64,000 nucleotides of DNA from Allosediminivita pacifica (GCF_003054175.1 NZ_QBKN01000022.1:26426-90425); one strand, 5' to 3'; positions 25,187-34,190 are shown, numbered from the stretch's first letter. Numbers and translations: made by a program. The notes: generated by a model not told the origin, from the letters alone.

Positions 25187-26494
25187 ATGGACGCATCCAC
25201 CGCCGGCCTGCTCGTCGTCGCAGTCCTGATGCTCATGCTCATCGGCGGGGTCTACATCGGCGTGGCCCTCGGCCTTGCCGGGATGATCGGCATCTGGCTG
25301 ACCAGCGGGGCCAGCTCCGCCTTCGCCCAGCTCGCCACGATTCCCTTCAGCACCACCAACAGCTTCACGCTGGCGGTGATCCCGCTCTTCATCTTCATGG
25401 GCTCCTTCGCGACGCAGGCGAACCTGACCACCGACCTCTACCGCGCGGCGTACAAGTGGCTGGGCCATCTTCACGGGGGCCTCGCCATCGCCACAAACTT
25501 CGCATCTGCCATGTTCGGCGCGGCCTCGGGCTCCACCATCGTCAACGCCGCCGTCTTCACCCGCATGTCCATGCCCGAGATGACGGCACTGGGGTATTCG
25601 CCCCGCCTCGCCGCGGGCTGCATCGCGGCCTCCGGCACGCTCGCTGCCCTGATCCCGCCCTCGGTGCTCATGGTGATCTACGCCGTGATCACCGAACAGT
25701 CGGTGGCCAAGGTCATGATCGCGGGCCTCGTTCCGGGCATCCTCACCGCCTGCGTCTTCGCCGCGTCGATCTACGTCCGCGCCCTGCGCAACCCCGACCT
25801 CGCACCCACGCCGGTGGCCATGCCGCCGCTGGGCGAACGCGTGCGCTCGCTGCGTGGCGTCTGGGGGATCACGATCCTCTTCGTGCTGGTGATCGGCGGC
25901 ATCTACGGCGGTTTCTTCACCGCCACCTCGGCAGGCGCGTTCGGCGCCTTCGGCGCCATGCTCATCGTCATCGCCAAGGGCCGCCTCAACCTCAAGTCGC
26001 TGATGGAGATCATCAAGGAGGCCTCGATCAGCACCACGACGATCTTCATCATCGTCATCGGCGGCATGCTCTTCGCGCGCTTCGTGACCTACACCGGCCT
26101 GATCACGGACATCGTCGACTGGTCCCTCGCGCTCGAGCTGCCGCGCCTCGCCTACCTGCTCGGCTTCATCCTGCTCTTTCTGGTGCTGGGCATGTTCATC
26201 GAACCGATCGCGATCATGGTGATGACGCTTCCGATCATCTACCCGATCATGACCAGTGTGGGCTACGACCCCATCTGGCTCGGCATCATCGCCGTCAAGA
26301 TGGCCGAGATCTCGCTCTGCACGCCGCCGGTGGGCCTCAACGTCTACATCGTGCGGGCCTCGTCCCCCGTCCCGCTCGCGCTCGAGGACGTCTTCGCCGG
26401 CGTCACGCCCTTCCTGCTGATGGAGGTGCTGATCCTCGCGCTGCTCATCATCTTCCCCGAGATCGTGACCTTCGTGCCCGACCTCATGGACTGA
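25187..26494 (+). CDS. TRAP transporter large permease (DctM family)
   Basis: This 435-residue protein has about a dozen hydrophobic helices. It shows the DctM landmarks IPLFIFMGSFA, the FGAASGSTIVNAA loop with GCIAASGTLAALIPPS in the first half, and GMFIEPIAIMVMTLPI with CTPPVGLNVY in the second half. These two halves form the Na+/substrate transport core. A CCGGAGGA ribosome site precedes the ATG. It completes the TRAP system with the two preceding genes. The 127 bases that follow hold a GGTATACC palindrome before the next gene. Confidence 0.94.
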   Translation: MDASTAGLLVVAVLMLMLIGGVYIGVALGLAGMIGIWLTSGASSAFAQLATIPFSTTNSFTLAVIPLFIFMGSFATQANLTTDLYRAAYKWLGHLHGGLAIATNFASAMFGAASGSTIVNAAVFTRMSMPEMTALGYSPRLAAGCIAASGTLAALIPPSVLMVIYAVITEQSVAKVMIAGLVPGILTACVFAASIYVRALRNPDLAPTPVAMPPLGERVRSLRGVWGITILFVLVIGGIYGGFFTATSAGAFGAFGAMLIVIAKGRLNLKSLMEIIKEASISTTTIFIIVIGGMLFARFVTYTGLITDIVDWSLALELPRLAYLLGFILLFLVLGMFIEPIAIMVMTLPIIYPIMTSVGYDPIWLGIIAVKMAEISLCTPPVGLNVYIVRASSPVPLALEDVFAGVTPFLLMEVLILALLIIFPEIVTFVPDLMD

Positions 26495-26582
26495 TCCCGC
26501 AGGTCGCCACCGGCCCCGAAAACCTCAGCCCGCAAAAAGAAAATCGCAGTCGCGCCCACCGGCGCGGCAGGTCACACTCGAC

Positions 26583-26599
26583 GGTATACCACAGTATTC
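26583..26599 (+). promoter_or_regulatory. Candidate operator before the deacetylase gene
   Basis: A palindrome GGTATACC (26583-26590) is followed at once by CAGTATTC (26592-26599). GTATAC-centred palindromes are typical of GntR/FCD operators. CAGTATTC also occurs in the pxpB/pxpA divergent region (3870-3877), and ATACCACA occurs before the DapA-like gene (4757-4764). Shared control by one of the two GntR proteins is possible. Confidence 0.35.
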
Positions 26600-26621
26600 A
26601 CTCGCACTTCAGGAGGCCCGC

Positions 26622-27518
26622 ATGCTCGAGGACCACGGACGTTTCGCCTACAGTTCCATCGACTCCCGCCCCGACTACAGCTGGCCGGAGGGCAAGCGCC
26701 TCGCCGTCTACGTCGCGATGAACATCGAGGTCTTCCGCTACGGAAAGGGCAAGGGGCTCGCCATGGCCTCGGCGGACCAGTCGCAGGGCCATTCCTTCTT
26801 TTCCTTCCGCGAATACGGCAACCGTGTCGGCTACTTCCGTCTCATGGACCTCGCCGACGAACTGGACCTGCCGCTGGAACATCAGCTCAACGTCGCCGTC
26901 TATGACCACGCCCCCGAGATCGTCGCCCGCGCCCGGGCCCGCGGCGACGAATTCCTCGGCCACGGCCTCACCAATTCCGACGCCCAGGCCGAGCTGACCA
27001 TCGCGGAGGAGAAGGCCCTCATCGATCTGACCACCTCGAAGATCACCGAGAACGAGCGCACGCCGCCGCTCGGGTGGATGGCGCCCTGGCTCTCCAACTC
27101 GGGCGAGACCCTCGATATGCTGCAGGAGGCCGGCTACGGCTATTCCATGGACTGGACCATGGACGACCAGCCGATCTGGGCAAAGACGCGCAACGGAAAG
27201 ATCCTCCTCATGCCCTACCCGGTGGAGCTCAACGACGGCCGGTCGGTGGTCTACTTCGGCCATTCGCCCGCGACCTTCGCGGACCTCATCGTCTGGAGCT
27301 TCGACGAGATGCTGAAGCAGTCCGAAAAGCAGCCCCTCGTCATGCCGGTCTCGCTCCACACGTTCCTCATGGGCCGCCCCTACCGCATCCCCGAGCTGCG
27401 CCGCGCCTTCCAGCATATCATCAGCCATCGCGACAAAATCTGGCTGACCCGACCCGGCGAGATCTACAAGCACATCTGCGCGCTGCCCAAGGGCACGGTT
27501 CCCGGCGATGACGATTGA
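26622..27518 (+). CDS. Polysaccharide deacetylase family protein (allantoinase PuuE-like)
   Basis: This 298-residue NodB-fold hydrolase belongs to the cytoplasmic branch related to PuuE allantoinase. It has EFLGHGLTNSDAQ in the place of the family's SHGWRWI metal-site region. PPLGWMAPWLSNS and SMDWTMDDQPIW follow, then the ELNDGRSVVYF segment and LHTFLMGRPYRI near the end. It has no signal peptide, so a cell-wall polysaccharide substrate is unlikely. Small cyclic ureides or amides fit better with the RutA-like enzyme and TRAP importer just upstream. The ATG follows CAGGAGG. Its 3' end overlaps the next gene by 11 bases, so the two are co-translated. Confidence 0.85.
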   Translation: MLEDHGRFAYSSIDSRPDYSWPEGKRLAVYVAMNIEVFRYGKGKGLAMASADQSQGHSFFSFREYGNRVGYFRLMDLADELDLPLEHQLNVAVYDHAPEIVARARARGDEFLGHGLTNSDAQAELTIAEEKALIDLTTSKITENERTPPLGWMAPWLSNSGETLDMLQEAGYGYSMDWTMDDQPIWAKTRNGKILLMPYPVELNDGRSVVYFGHSPATFADLIVWSFDEMLKQSEKQPLVMPVSLHTFLMGRPYRIPELRRAFQHIISHRDKIWLTRPGEIYKHICALPKGTVPGDDD

Positions 27519-28650
27519 TCCACGGCTCACCGAGGCGAAGGGCCGCCGCAGCGAGGCGGATCTCGAACGGCTCGCCCGCCACCGCCGCATGCGCCGGCAC
27601 GTCCAGGGGCTTGGCGGACTCGCCCGCGTGCTTGCCATCGGCGGCATCGGTGGCTTCGCCGCGTCGCTTGCAGGCATCCCGCTGGCCTGGCTGCTCGGCG
27701 CGCTTATCGCCTCGGCGGCCTGGAACATGGTCCGCACGCCCATCGTCGCGCCGGTCTGGTTCCGCAAGCTCGGCCAGTCCGTCGTGGGCCTCAGCATCGG
27801 GCTCGGGCTCACCGCGCCGGTCATTGCCCGGCTCGGTTCGCTCGCGGAATACATGGTGCTGGCCGCCTTCGCGGCCGTTGCCTCCGGGCTGCTGATCTCG
27901 CTCGCGCTCTCGCGGATCACCGGCATCGACAGGACCACGACCTTCTTTTCCTCCATGCCCGGCGGCGTCGCCGAAATGTCCGTCATGGCCGAGGCCTACG
28001 GCGGCAAGCCCGAGCTTGTCGCCATGGCACAGTCCCTGCGCATCCTCATCGTCGTCCTGATCCTGCCGGCGGCCGCGACCTTTCTCGGCTGGCGGGGCGA
28101 ACTCGACTGGGAAGGCGCCAACTATCCCTTCGACCCGCCGATCCTGGCGGTGATGCTGATCCTCGGCCTTGCCGCCGCGTGGCTCATGAGCCGCGCCAAC
28201 ATCAAGAACAGCTGGTTGCTCGGGGGCCTCGCCGTCGCCGGTGTGATCGCCTACCTCGGCCTCCAGGGTTCGAAGGTGCCGGGCAGCATGATGATCCTCG
28301 CCCAGATCATGATCGGCCTTGTCCTCGGCACCCGCTTCACCCGCGACTCCGTCACCGCGCTCCGGGCCTTCCTGCCGCTGAATGTGCTCGGCACCGTGGC
28401 CCTGCTGGCCATGACCAGCCTCTGCGCGCTGCTGCTGTCGCTCGCAAGCGGCGTCCCGGTCGAGACCCTGGTGCTCGGCCTCTCACCGGGCGGGCTGACA
28501 GAAATGACCCTTACCGCAACCGATCTCCACCTCGACACCGCCGAGGTCGTGGCGTTTCATCTCGTGCGGATTCTCGTGGTGCTTCTCCTGACGGACCCGA
28601 TCTTCCTCGCCTATCGACACCTGCGCCGGAAACTCGGAGAACGCGTATGA
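27508..28650 (+). CDS. AbrB-family integral membrane protein
   Basis: This 380-residue protein has an N-terminal soluble stretch of about 35 residues and about ten hydrophobic helices. It shows the internal duplication of the membrane AbrB family (Pfam AbrB, unrelated to the Bacillus DNA-binding AbrB). The paired signature SSMPGGVAEM in repeat 1 and LSPGGLTEM in repeat 2 is clear. Members are often mislabelled as transcriptional regulators. Their role is not well established but looks like transport. It overlaps the deacetylase upstream by 11 bases and the nitroreductase fusion downstream by ATGA, so all three form one translational unit. Confidence 0.87.
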   Translation: MTIDPRLTEAKGRRSEADLERLARHRRMRRHVQGLGGLARVLAIGGIGGFAASLAGIPLAWLLGALIASAAWNMVRTPIVAPVWFRKLGQSVVGLSIGLGLTAPVIARLGSLAEYMVLAAFAAVASGLLISLALSRITGIDRTTTFFSSMPGGVAEMSVMAEAYGGKPELVAMAQSLRILIVVLILPAAATFLGWRGELDWEGANYPFDPPILAVMLILGLAAAWLMSRANIKNSWLLGGLAVAGVIAYLGLQGSKVPGSMMILAQIMIGLVLGTRFTRDSVTALRAFLPLNVLGTVALLAMTSLCALLLSLASGVPVETLVLGLSPGGLTEMTLTATDLHLDTAEVVAFHLVRILVVLLLTDPIFLAYRHLRRKLGERV

Positions 28651-29981
28651 TCCTCGACCTCGAAGCCCGCGGCGTCCTCGACCGGCTCGCCACACGCACC
28701 TCCTGCCGCGAGTTCGACGGCACGCCCCTCTCCAGGGACACGATCCGCGCCGTCATGCGCGATGCTATCGAGGCGCCTTCTTCCTGCAATCACCAGAGCT
28801 GGCACTTCATCGTCGTCACCGACCGCGACAAACTCGCCCGCGCGCAGCGGATCTCGGGCGGCAACCTGCACTTCGGGACCTGCGGCGCGCTGATCTACCT
28901 GTGCTTCCTGAACGGCTGGTCGCACCGGCACTTTTCCATCGTCCAGTCGGTCGCCGCCGCCGGCTACCACATGATCCTCTCGGCGCACCTGCGCGGGATT
29001 TCCTCCATCTACAACGCGGGCATCGGCCCCTCAGACGAGGTCCGCGAGCTTCTGGACCTCCCCGCAGGCTACACCGTCCAGGGCGCCATCGCGCTCGGCT
29101 ACACGGCACCGGGAACGCGGCTCACCAAGCCGCCCCGCCGACCGCTCGATGACGTGCTCTCGTTCGAGCGCTTCGAACGCCCCGAGGCCGCCGACTGGCC
29201 GCAGGCGCCTTCGGACGCCTATCCCTACGGCGACGCGGAATCCCAGCTCACGCCCTACGCAGAATGGGACCCCACCCGCTGGACCTGGGACCAGATCGGC
29301 GACCTGCGCGGCTACGCCGTCTGGGCGAAATCGCCCATCGCCGGGGTCTACGTCTCGGCCCGGCAGGGCACCGTGATGGAGGGCGTGCTGGACCTGATGC
29401 CGGACCTGCCTGCCGGGGCCGAGGTGATCGACGTCATGGGCTGGGGCGGCACCGAGGCAGCCCGGCTGCTGACCCGCCTGCCGAAGGGGGCGCGCCTCAC
29501 CCTTGCAGACCTGCACGACGGAAACCTGACCTTCATGCGCCAGCGCCTCGCCGCAGAGCCCGCCTGCACCGGGCGCACCCTGCAGTCGCTGCGGATGCGC
29601 GGCCCGGACCTGCCCCGGCCCGACGCCTCGGCCGATCTCGTCACCTTGCCGCTTGCCCTTGAACATGCTCCGGACCCCGCGGCCCTGCTCGCCTCCATCG
29701 CCCGCGTGCTCCGCCCTGGCGGCCACCTCCTCCTGGCCTACCGCAACGCGGCCTCGCCCTACGGCCCCTACTGGGAACGCGAGGAGAAGCCCCACCAGGT
29801 CTCCAACCAAGGCCCTTTCCGTCCGCTTGATCCCGACGCGGTCACCGCCATGGCCGGCCAGCATTTCGACATCGTGGCCGAGGCCGGTTTCGGGCGCGAA
29901 GCGACCCACGACACCGAGAAACTCGAAGGTCGGGAGCTTCGCCGCGGCCGCATCCACGCGCTGCTCCTACAAAAGCCCTGA
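28647..29981 (+). CDS. Nitroreductase-methyltransferase fusion protein
   Basis: This 444-residue protein joins two enzyme types. Residues about 5-185 are a nitroreductase-family FMN domain, with RTSCREFDG, IEAPSSCNHQSWHFIVV and the GAIALGYTAPG end strand. Residues about 230-410 look like a SAM-dependent class I methyltransferase. That half has a degenerate motif I (VIDVMGWGGTEAARLL), the acidic LADLHDG, LPLALEHAPDP as motif IV and the RVLRPGGHLLLAYR motif typical of the fold. The ATG overlaps the AbrB-like stop (ATGA). Nitroreductases in uracil degradation (RutE) reduce malonic semialdehyde, so a link to the RutA-like enzyme is conceivable. The fusion suggests successive reduction and methylation of one substrate. 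Confidence 0.82.
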   Translation: MILDLEARGVLDRLATRTSCREFDGTPLSRDTIRAVMRDAIEAPSSCNHQSWHFIVVTDRDKLARAQRISGGNLHFGTCGALIYLCFLNGWSHRHFSIVQSVAAAGYHMILSAHLRGISSIYNAGIGPSDEVRELLDLPAGYTVQGAIALGYTAPGTRLTKPPRRPLDDVLSFERFERPEAADWPQAPSDAYPYGDAESQLTPYAEWDPTRWTWDQIGDLRGYAVWAKSPIAGVYVSARQGTVMEGVLDLMPDLPAGAEVIDVMGWGGTEAARLLTRLPKGARLTLADLHDGNLTFMRQRLAAEPACTGRTLQSLRMRGPDLPRPDASADLVTLPLALEHAPDPAALLASIARVLRPGGHLLLAYRNAASPYGPYWEREEKPHQVSNQGPFRPLDPDAVTAMAGQHFDIVAEAGFGREATHDTEKLEGRELRRGRIHALLLQKP

Positions 29982-30197
29982 GTCGCGGGGCCCCGAGGCT
30001 GGACGGGCGTCACGAGACAGCCGCCTGACACATCGCCCGGTCCGTGAAACAGACATCAGCGACGCACATTTGGGCAATTCCGCGCGCCGTGATCCTCCGT
30101 GACCCCGCTCCGGCCACATTCGGCGCGGGCGCGACGGCAAACGTCATACCATGGCACGGGGAGGAGTTTTTTCGTCGGTCAGTGTCAGAGGTTTCCC

Positions 30198-31103
30198 ATG
30201 CGACCCCGTGTTCCGCTGAATGCCATCCGAGCCTTCGAGGCCGCTGCCCGCCGCGGCAGCATCGCGCAAGCCGCCGAGGAACTTCACGTGACCCCCACGG
30301 CGGTCAGCCACCAGGTCCGCACGCTCGAGGATTTCCTGCAGGTCAAGCTCTTCGTGCGCCACAACAGCGCCATCGAGATGACCCCCGCCGCCTCCAACGT
30401 GCTCGCCAAGCTCAGCGGCGGGCTCGATCTCATCAGCGAGGCCATCCGCACCCTCACCGACGAACCCGAGGCCCGCGAGACCGTCACCCTCGGCACCTCG
30501 GTCTCGCTTGGGACCACCTGGCTGCTGCCCCGGATGGACAGCTTCCTCACCGATCACCCCGACATCGACATGAGCGTGCGCACCTACCTGACGCGCGAGG
30601 AGATCGAGAGCAACGAGACCGACTTCTGGATCAGCACCTGGCAGCCGACGCTCGACCGCCGCATCGAGCCGCTCTTCAGCGAGGACCTCGTGCCCGTCTG
30701 TTCGCCCAAGCTGCTGGAGCGCATCCACGACACCCACGGCACCCGCCCCGAGGACGTGCTGATGCAGGTCCCGCTCATCCACGTCGACCGGCAGGTCAAG
30801 CTCGCGCGCCCCTCCCGCCCCGAATGGCAGCGGTACCTCCAGGAATTCGGCGTCAACCGCACCAACGTGAACCACGGCCTGCGCTTCAACCAGACCTCCG
30901 CCGCGATCGAGGCCGCCAAGGCGTCGATCGGCGCCATCCTCGGCCGCACGCTCCTGATCCGCGACGCGCTCGCCCGTGGCGAACTCGTCCCGATTGCCGA
31001 GGCCTACCCCCAGAAGATGCCATACTACCTCGTTTCCTCGTGGCAGTCGCAGGGGACCGTCGCGGCCGAATTCAAGGACTGGCTCATCGCACAGGCGGCG
31101 TGA
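30198..31103 (+). CDS. LysR-family transcriptional regulator (GcvA-like)
   Basis: This 301-residue regulator has an N-terminal LysR helix-turn-helix: PLNAIRAFEAAARRGSIAQA, then TPTAVSHQVRTLED. A periplasmic-binding-protein-like effector domain follows at about 90-295. The ATG at 30198 (MRPRVPLNAI) was chosen over an upstream in-frame start because the conserved domain begins right there, and CAGAGG lies seven bases ahead. It stands in the same direction as the amidase gene downstream (117 bases) and probably controls it or the catabolic genes upstream. The 216 bases before it contain no recognisable gene. Confidence 0.92.
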   Translation: MRPRVPLNAIRAFEAAARRGSIAQAAEELHVTPTAVSHQVRTLEDFLQVKLFVRHNSAIEMTPAASNVLAKLSGGLDLISEAIRTLTDEPEARETVTLGTSVSLGTTWLLPRMDSFLTDHPDIDMSVRTYLTREEIESNETDFWISTWQPTLDRRIEPLFSEDLVPVCSPKLLERIHDTHGTRPEDVLMQVPLIHVDRQVKLARPSRPEWQRYLQEFGVNRTNVNHGLRFNQTSAAIEAAKASIGAILGRTLLIRDALARGELVPIAEAYPQKMPYYLVSSWQSQGTVAAEFKDWLIAQAA

Positions 31104-31220
31104 CTTACGCACACCGCGGACGGCGACAATTCCGCTTTGCCACCACCTGAAAACTCGTCGTGCCGGCACCGCGCGGAAATCTGCGACACTGCCTTCGAAC
31201 GACGGACAGGAGGTGTCGGA

Positions 31221-32516
31221 ATGAACTATGCGGAAACCCCCGCGCACGGGCTGGTCGCGGCGCTGCAGTCGGACACGACGACCTGCACCGGCATCGCCGA
31301 GGCCATGATCGCCCGCGTCGCCGAACGCGAACCCACCGTCAGGGCGCTCTCGCATTTCGAACCCGAAGCGGTCCTCACCGCGGCCCGGGTGCTCGACGCG
31401 GGCGATACATCCCTGCCGCTTGCCGGGGTGCCGATCGGGGTCAAGGACGTCATCATGACGAAGGACCTGCCGACCGAATACCACTCGCCGCGCTATGCGG
31501 GCTTCCGCCCCGCCATGGACGCCGCCTGCATCGACACGCTGCGCGCCGCCGGGGCGCTGATCGCCGCCAAGACCGTCACCACGGAATTTGCCGCCGGCAA
31601 CCGCGGCAAGCCCACCTCGAACCCGCACAGCCCCGAACACACGCCCGGCGGCTCTTCCTCGGGCTCCGCGGCCGCCGTGGCCGCTGGCATGGTGCCCCTT
31701 GCGCTCGGCACCCAGACCGGCGGCTCGGTCATCCGTCCGGCCTCCTTCTGCGGGATCTTCGGCTGGAAGCCGAGCTGGAGCGTCATCTCCCGCGAGGGGC
31801 TCAAGATGTACGGCGCCTCCCTCGACACGCTCGGCCTCTATGCCCGGGACCTGAAGGATTTCGACCTGCTCGCCGATGTTTTCGACCTCGAACACACCGG
31901 CCCGCTCTTCAGCAACCTCACCGGCCTCAAGGTCGGCATTTGCCGTACCCCCGTCTGGAACGAGGCCGGCCCCGGCACGCAGACCGCCATGGAAACTACC
32001 GCAGCCGCCCTCCGCGCCTCGGGGGCCGAGGTCGTGGATCTCGACCTGCCGCCCGACTTCGACGACATCCATCCCGTTCACCGCACGATCCTTGCCCGCG
32101 AAGGCCGCGCCGCCTTCCTCAACGAGGTGCGCGCCTATCCCGCGACCCACCCCGAGTTCCGCGAGATCGTGGAGAACGCCCGCGGCGACAGCCTCGAATG
32201 GGTGCGCCACTGCTACCGCACCGCGGATCGCTGCCGGTGGCTCTATGACGAGATCGCCCAGGAATACGATTTCGTCATCGCGCCAAGCTCCGTCGACGAG
32301 GCGCCCAAAGGACTCGACCACACCGGTTCGTCGGTCTTCAATTGCATGTGGACCCTGATGCACGTGCCGGTGGTTTCCGTGCCCGGCAATTCCGGCCCGT
32401 CGGGCCTGCCGGTGGGCGTCTCGGTCATCTGCCGCAAGTTCGACGACCGCAAGGCGATCTCCGCCGCGGCGCTCGTCTCGGACGCGCTCGGCGCCAAGGG
32501 TGCGCTCGCCGCCTGA
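31221..32516 (+). CDS. Amidase signature family hydrolase
   Basis: This 431-residue amidase has the Ser-cisSer-Lys triad clearly visible: Lys75 in PIGVKDVI, Ser145 in GGSSSGSAAAVAAG and nucleophile Ser169 in QTGGSVIRPA. The 24-residue spacing of the two serines is the family norm. It hydrolyses a C-N amide bond. The substrate is not readable, but the subgroup is of the AtzE/GatA type. The ATG is preceded by a strong AGGAGGTG site. A longer upstream frame lacks homology. It probably acts with the amidase on the opposite strand (32753-34180) and the catabolic cluster upstream. A convergent terminator follows at 32524-32540. Confidence 0.92.
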   Translation: MNYAETPAHGLVAALQSDTTTCTGIAEAMIARVAEREPTVRALSHFEPEAVLTAARVLDAGDTSLPLAGVPIGVKDVIMTKDLPTEYHSPRYAGFRPAMDAACIDTLRAAGALIAAKTVTTEFAAGNRGKPTSNPHSPEHTPGGSSSGSAAAVAAGMVPLALGTQTGGSVIRPASFCGIFGWKPSWSVISREGLKMYGASLDTLGLYARDLKDFDLLADVFDLEHTGPLFSNLTGLKVGICRTPVWNEAGPGTQTAMETTAAALRASGAEVVDLDLPPDFDDIHPVHRTILAREGRAAFLNEVRAYPATHPEFREIVENARGDSLEWVRHCYRTADRCRWLYDEIAQEYDFVIAPSSVDEAPKGLDHTGSSVFNCMWTLMHVPVVSVPGNSGPSGLPVGVSVICRKFDDRKAISAAALVSDALGAKGALAA

Positions 32517-32523
32517 CCGGTCC

Positions 32524-32540
32524 GGGGGCCGAAGGCCCCC
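32524..32540. terminator. Convergent bidirectional terminator hairpin
   Basis: A perfect seven-base stem GGGGGCC/GGCCCCC with GAA loop lies between the convergent amidase gene and the small AtzG-like gene. It can serve both strands, although T-tracts are weak. Confidence 0.6.
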
Positions 32541-32547
32541 AGACACC

Positions 32548-32739
32548 TTACCCCGGAACGCGCAGTGCCGTCGCCGGCTCGAGATCCTTTTCCGAAACCC
32601 GCGGCACCGTGCGGCCCGCGGCCGACACCTTCCCCGCCTGCACCCGCAGCCGCTCGGCCGTCTCGGCGTCCGGCGCGGGCAGCCCGATGCGTCGGCACCA
32701 TGCGGCGATCTCGGCGTCCGTCCAGTCGAATTCGCTCAT
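32548..32739 (-). CDS. AtzG-like small amidase-associated protein (DUF4089 type)
   Basis: This 63-residue protein starts MSEFDWTDAEIAAWCRRIGL. It matches the small helical DUF4089/AtzG type, which resembles GatC and binds an AtzE-like amidase, stabilising it. Visible features are the amphipathic N-terminal helix, a middle AETAERLRVQAGKV helix and a conserved P-x-V-P-like end (RTVPRVSE). The start at 32739 lies 14 bases after the stop of the minus-strand amidase gene, with AGGAAG as ribosome site. It is therefore almost certainly the partner subunit of that amidase. The short length makes the family call moderately firm. Confidence 0.78.
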   Translation of the reverse strand: MSEFDWTDAEIAAWCRRIGLPAPDAETAERLRVQAGKVSAAGRTVPRVSEKDLEPATALRVPG

Positions 32740-32752
32740 CGAAGACTTCCTC

Positions 32753-34180
32753 TCATGCCGCGGGCCGCGCCTCGCGCGGGTCCGCAGCCCGTTCCCAGGC
32801 ATGCGCCACCACCAGCGCCGTCAACTCGTCGAAGTACTTCGTCGTGATCTGCACCGAGGTCGGCATGCCGTCGTCGTCGAAGCCGCTCGCCACCGCGAAG
32901 GCCGGGTGCCCGGTCACGTTCTGGATGCTCGTCGTCGCGGCGTAGGTGTACGCGCGCACCACGTCGTTGTCCCCGAACGCGGGCGCCACCATCGAGGTCG
33001 TGGGCATCAGCACCGCGTCGTAGCTCTGCATCATGGCGTCCGTCGCCGCCGACAGCTCGCGCCTGTAGCGCTGCGCCGCAAGGTAGTCCGCCGCCCGCAC
33101 CATCGACCCCGACATCATCTTGTCGCGCAGGGCGAAGCCCATCTCGTGGTGGCGCTCTAGGAAATCCTTCTCGTGGATCGAATAGGATTCCGACCAGTTG
33201 ATGACGCTCAGCGTGTTCCGGTAGGCGGGCAGCGGCGCCGGCAGGCGGGCCTCCTCGACCACGGCGCCCAGCCCTTCCAGCACCTTGGCCATACGCTCGC
33301 AATTCTCCGCCAGCGCGGGCTGGAAGGCCGGCGCGCCTTCGCCGAAATCGCGCACCACTCCGATGCGCATCCCCTCGACACGGCCGGCCCGCAGTCCGGC
33401 GGCGAAGTCCGGCACCGGCACGTCCCGGGTGCTCTCGTCCAGGGGATCGACGCCGCAGATCATCGACAGCACCAGGGCGTTGTCCTCAGCCGTCCACGTC
33501 AGCGGGCCGGGCACGTCCGAGCTCCAGCAGTTGGGCAGCATCCCCTTCCGGCTGATCCGCCCGAAGGTTGCCTTCATGCCCTGCACGCCACAGGCCGCCG
33601 CCGGCAGGCGCACCGATCCACCGGTGTCCGACCCGAGCGCGAACATGGCGGCTCCCGCCGCCACCGCCGCACCCGCTCCGGTCGAGGATCCGCCGGTGAA
33701 CCGATCGGGGTTCCACGGGTTGCGCGCGACTGGGAACGGCAGGTCATGATGCACCTCGCCGTTTCCGGTGCCGTATTCCCAGGTGTTCAGCTTGCCCAGC
33801 AGGATCGCCCCCGCCGCCTCGAGCCGCGCGATGATCGTCGCGGTCTCCTCTGCCATGTGATCCAGCATCAGCCGCGATCCGGCGGTCGTGAGAACACCCT
33901 TCACGTGGTAATTATCCTTCACCGCGAAGGGGATGCCGTGCAGAGGCCCACGTAGACGTCCCCGCCGGATCTCCATCTCGGCCTGCACCGCCTTCGTGCG
34001 CGCGGTCTCGTCCAGGACGGTGATATAGAGATTCAGCTCATCCTGCGTCGCGGCGATCCGCGAAAGGCAGGCGTCCACCAGATCCACCGGGGAGACCTCG
34101 CCCCGCCGCAGCCGAGCACCCGCCTCGGTCACGCTCAGCCCCGAAAGCCCGAGCCCCGGCCCCCGCTCCATCCTGTTCAT
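32753..34180 (-). CDS. Amidase signature family hydrolase (AtzE-like)
   Basis: This 475-residue amidase has Lys88 in PFAVKDNY, cis-Ser165 in GGSSTGAGAAVAAG and nucleophile Ser189 in SDTGGSVRLPA, again 24 residues apart. The pairing with a downstream AtzG-like subunit suggests the AtzE group, which cleaves carboxybiuret-like or other ureido/amide compounds. The start at MNRMERGPG is the first reasonable ATG before the conserved helix. ATG at 34171 is an alternative. The upstream frame into the CBS gene is not coding. It faces the other amidase gene tail to tail. Together they could handle the amide products of the ring-opening enzymes upstream. Confidence 0.9.
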   Translation of the reverse strand: MNRMERGPGLGLSGLSVTEAGARLRRGEVSPVDLVDACLSRIAATQDELNLYITVLDETARTKAVQAEMEIRRGRLRGPLHGIPFAVKDNYHVKGVLTTAGSRLMLDHMAEETATIIARLEAAGAILLGKLNTWEYGTGNGEVHHDLPFPVARNPWNPDRFTGGSSTGAGAAVAAGAAMFALGSDTGGSVRLPAAACGVQGMKATFGRISRKGMLPNCWSSDVPGPLTWTAEDNALVLSMICGVDPLDESTRDVPVPDFAAGLRAGRVEGMRIGVVRDFGEGAPAFQPALAENCERMAKVLEGLGAVVEEARLPAPLPAYRNTLSVINWSESYSIHEKDFLERHHEMGFALRDKMMSGSMVRAADYLAAQRYRRELSAATDAMMQSYDAVLMPTTSMVAPAFGDNDVVRAYTYAATTSIQNVTGHPAFAVASGFDDDGMPTSVQITTKYFDELTALVVAHAWERAADPREARPAA

Positions 34181-34190
34181 CGGCTGATCC

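Noticed and set aside
27508..28650. DNA-binding AbrB transcription regulator
   Set aside because: The protein is a ten-helix membrane protein with duplicated PGGxxEM motifs; the name is a historical mislabel.
22354..29981. Complete rut pyrimidine operon
   Set aside because: Only RutA is recognisable; the neighbouring genes are TRAP, deacetylase, AbrB-like and nitroreductase-fusion genes, not rutB-G.
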